The notes under the pieces were generated by a model. It made no database searches, was not told the DNA's origin, and saw nothing but the letters and a program-made list of their open reading frames with translations. 64,000 bases of DNA, taken from positions 1,116,001 to 1,180,000 of the forward strand of contig NZ_CP027236.1 of NCBI RefSeq assembly GCF_002999235.1, read 5' to 3'. The first letter of the stretch is position 1; each line of letters starts with the position of its first letter. Below, piece by piece: positions 62,093-64,000 of this stretch. The position numbers and the translations under genes were made by a program. The stretch comes from Actinomyces sp. oral taxon 897 (lineage in GTDB: Bacteria > Actinomycetota > Actinomycetes > Actinomycetales > Actinomycetaceae).

Positions 62093-63526
62093 ATGGAGGT
62101 TGCCCGCACCACACTGAGGTCCCGCATCGTGGGGACCATGGTCCTGGTCGCCACCGTGGCCCTGAGCGTCTCCGGGACCCTGCTGTGGGTCCTGGAGGAG
62201 CGCAGCATCCACCACGACGCCGACCGTCAGCTGGATCGCGTCCACACCCTGCTGACCGACCTGGCGGTCACCGGGACCGACCCGGGCACCGGCGCGCCCT
62301 TCACCTCCCCCTCCCGGGTGCTCCACGCCTACCTGTCGGCCACGGTGCTGGGCCCCACCCAGGGGGCGGTGGCCCTCCTGGGCTCCCGGGTCTACCTGCT
62401 GGCGCCCCGGGGGGTCACCCTGCGCCCCGAGGAGGACCCCGAGCTCATGTCCTACGCGACGGCGCACGCCACCGGGGCGGACGCGGTGGTGGACACCCTG
62501 CGCACCGCCAGGGGCACCTACCGGGTGCTGGTCTCACCCATTACCACCCACGGGGAGCAGGGGGCCCTGGTGTACGTCATCGACCTGCGCGCCCCCACCT
62601 CCTCGCTACGCCAGTCCATGGCCCTGTACGCCCTGTCCGCTACCGTGAGCCTGGCCGCGGTGGCGGTGCTGGCCAGGGTCGCCGTCGGACGCCTGCTGCG
62701 CCCCATTGGTGAGCTGCGCCAGGCCGCGGAGGCCATTGACGAGCGCAACCTCTCCCAGCGAGTACCCGTGCGCGGCCGGGACGACCTGGCGGCGCTGGCC
62801 TCCGCCTTCAACCGGATGGTGGGCCGGGTGGAGCGGTCGGTGGAGGCGCAGCGGAGCCTGACCGACGACGTCGGCCACGAGCTGCGCACCCCCATCACCA
62901 TTGTGCGCGGCCACCTGGAGCTGGTGGACCCCCACGACCCCGAGGACGTGACCTCCACCACCCACCTGGCGCTGGAGGAGCTGGACCGCATGGGGGTGCT
63001 CGTCAACGACATGCTCACCCTGGCCAGATCCCTGGACTCCCAGCACGTCCGGCCCCAGGACTACGACGTCGCCGCCCTGACGCGCACGGTCCTGGACAAG
63101 GCGCGTGCCCTGGGGGAGCGCCGGTGGCTGCTGGAGGGGACGGCGCAGGTCACCGCCCGGGTGGACCAGCAGCGCCTGACCCAGGCCTGGCTCCAGCTGG
63201 CCGCCAACGCGGTGCGCTACTCCGACCCCGGATCCACCGTGGCCCTGGGCTCGGCCGCCACCGGATCCGAGCTGCGCCTGTGGGTGCGTGACGAGGGCAC
63301 GGGGATCGCCCCGCAGGACCTGGAGCGCATCCGGCAGCGCTTTGTACGCACCGCCCAGGCGCGGGCGCGCTCCAGCGGGTCGGGGCTGGGGCTGCCCATT
63401 GTGGAGAACATTGTGGCCGCCCACGGGGGCCGGCTGGACATCGCCTCCGAGCCCGGTACAGGCTCGGTGTTCACCATGGTCCTGCCGTGGAGCCCCGACG
63501 AGGCGGCGGGGCCCACCGGACGGTAG
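62093..63526 (+). CDS. Membrane sensor histidine kinase
   Basis: A 477-aa kinase with helix 1 (about 11-33), an extracytoplasmic domain of about 150 residues, helix 2 (about 178-200), a HAMP domain (RLLRPIGELRQAAEAIDERNLSQRVPV), a HisKA box DVGHELRTPITIVRGHLEL with His262, and an ATPase domain (NAVRYSDPG, DEGTGIAPQD, SGSGLGLPIVENI). The start is the ATG at 62093; ribosome binding is weak there and an earlier start was not preferred. It lies 38 bp after the sugar dehydrogenase and 23 bp before its response regulator, so it may control the glycan operon. Confidence 0.92.
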   Translation: MEVARTTLRSRIVGTMVLVATVALSVSGTLLWVLEERSIHHDADRQLDRVHTLLTDLAVTGTDPGTGAPFTSPSRVLHAYLSATVLGPTQGAVALLGSRVYLLAPRGVTLRPEEDPELMSYATAHATGADAVVDTLRTARGTYRVLVSPITTHGEQGALVYVIDLRAPTSSLRQSMALYALSATVSLAAVAVLARVAVGRLLRPIGELRQAAEAIDERNLSQRVPVRGRDDLAALASAFNRMVGRVERSVEAQRSLTDDVGHELRTPITIVRGHLELVDPHDPEDVTSTTHLALEELDRMGVLVNDMLTLARSLDSQHVRPQDYDVAALTRTVLDKARALGERRWLLEGTAQVTARVDQQRLTQAWLQLAANAVRYSDPGSTVALGSAATGSELRLWVRDEGTGIAPQDLERIRQRFVRTAQARARSSGSGLGLPIVENIVAAHGGRLDIASEPGTGSVFTMVLPWSPDEAAGPTGR

Positions 63527-63549
63527 CAGGCAAGCACGAGGGAGAAGGT

Positions 63550-64000
63550 ATGAGCACGGTACTGGTCGTCGAGGACGAGGCGCGCATCGCCTCCTTCGTC
63601 TCCAAGGGGCTGCGGGCCGCCGGCCTGAGCGTGGAGGTCACCGGGTCCGGCAGGCAGGCCGTGGCACGCGCCTGCCAGGAGGGGATCGACCTCATCCTGC
63701 TGGACGTGGGCCTGCCCGACGTGGACGGCTTCGAGGTGCTGGAGCGGATCCGCGGCCAGGGGGTGAGCACCCCGGTCATTATGCTCACCGCCCGCTCCTC
63801 GGTGGAGGACCGGGTCGCCGGCCTGAGCGGCGGGGCGGACGACTACGTGGCCAAGCCCTTCGCCTTCGAGGAGCTGCTGGCACGGGTGCGCCTGCGTATG
63901 CGCCCCCAGGGGCGTGAGCCCGGGGGTGGCTCGGCGACCCGGCTGACCCACCGGGACCTGGTGCTGGATCTGCGCACCCGCCGGATCCTGGCGGACGGAT
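63550..64000 (+). CDS. OmpR/PhoB-type response regulator (partial at right edge)
   Basis: The first 150 residues are present; the gene continues past the window. The receiver domain is complete: VLVVEDEARIASFVSKGL, phospho-acceptor Asp52 in LILLDVGLPDVDG, LTAR and VAKPFAFEELLARVR. The start of a winged-helix output domain is seen (LTHRDLVLDLRTRRILADG). GGAGAAGG precedes the ATG. It is the cognate partner of the kinase just upstream, in kinase-first order. Confidence 0.93.
   Translation, partial: MSTVLVVEDEARIASFVSKGLRAAGLSVEVTGSGRQAVARACQEGIDLILLDVGLPDVDGFEVLERIRGQGVSTPVIMLTARSSVEDRVAGLSGGADDYVAKPFAFEELLARVRLRMRPQGREPGGGSATRLTHRDLVLDLRTRRILADG

Overview
The window is about 73% G+C chromosomal DNA from a high-GC Gram-positive bacterium. 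Gene order (rne-rplU-rpmA-obgE-proB-proA; murA-plsC-gpsA-ddl-thiL; recG-DAK/FakA-rpmB; rnc-mutM), protein style and the absence of amino-acid auxotroph or spore genes fit Actinomycetaceae, most likely an Actinomyces-type host-associated species. This is inferred from the sequence; no search was run. No rRNA, tRNA, CRISPR array, integrase or intact insertion sequence was found.

Layout. 1-2375: tail of a DeoR-type regulator and a lacto-N-biose/galacto-N-biose phosphorylase. 2397-11693: DUF998 membrane protein, proA, proB, obgE, rpmA, rplU and a 973-aa RNase E, all on the minus strand. 12177-23636: cytochrome bd oxidase, with cydAB (12177-14826) separated from its assembly exporter cydDC (19966-23636) by about 5 kb. 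That interval holds an anaerobic sulfatase-maturating enzyme, a TauE/SafE permease, two repeat arrays, a truncated sugar-binding lipoprotein and a LacI regulator. 23629-26291: GAF histidine kinase overlapping cydC, with a convergent NarL-type response regulator. 26430-30696: mutM, rnc, DUF177, a DivIVA-like coiled coil, coaD, and rsmD in opposite orientation. 30705-34653: sulfatase, LacI regulator and MFS permease, wedged between rsmD and recG. 34747-39962: recG, FakA-like DAK protein, rpmB. 40274-46866: zinc-ribbon protein, GNAT, heterodimeric ABC exporter, thiL. 46853-52398: ddl, an AMIN-like lipoprotein, gpsA, plsC, murA. 52646-62054: a tightly overlapping operon with a MurG-like glycosyltransferase, a double GT4 fusion, an MsbA-like ABC exporter and two APH-fold kinases, followed by a UDP-sugar dehydrogenase. 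62093-64000: a two-component system cut by the window edge.

How parts may work together. The GH112 phosphorylase, the Cys-type cytoplasmic sulfatase with its MFS permease and LacI regulator, the distant radical-SAM maturase and the TauE/SafE sulfur-anion exporter fit foraging on sulfated host glycans (mucin or milk-type) under low oxygen. The bd oxidase with the adjacent sensor kinase fits micro-aerobic life. The 52.6-62 kb operon looks like synthesis and export of an undetermined glycolipid or glycan.

Most unusual sequence signals. (1) A 22-bp repeat occurs as short head-to-tail arrays at three places, always 3' of a gene and in that gene's orientation, with the same degenerate last copy. 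(2) A separate 20-bp repeat with inverted halves lies beside one of those arrays. (3) A TANNNT box recurs exactly 6 or 7 nt upstream of start codons of genes without ribosome binding sites, pointing to widespread leaderless mRNAs.
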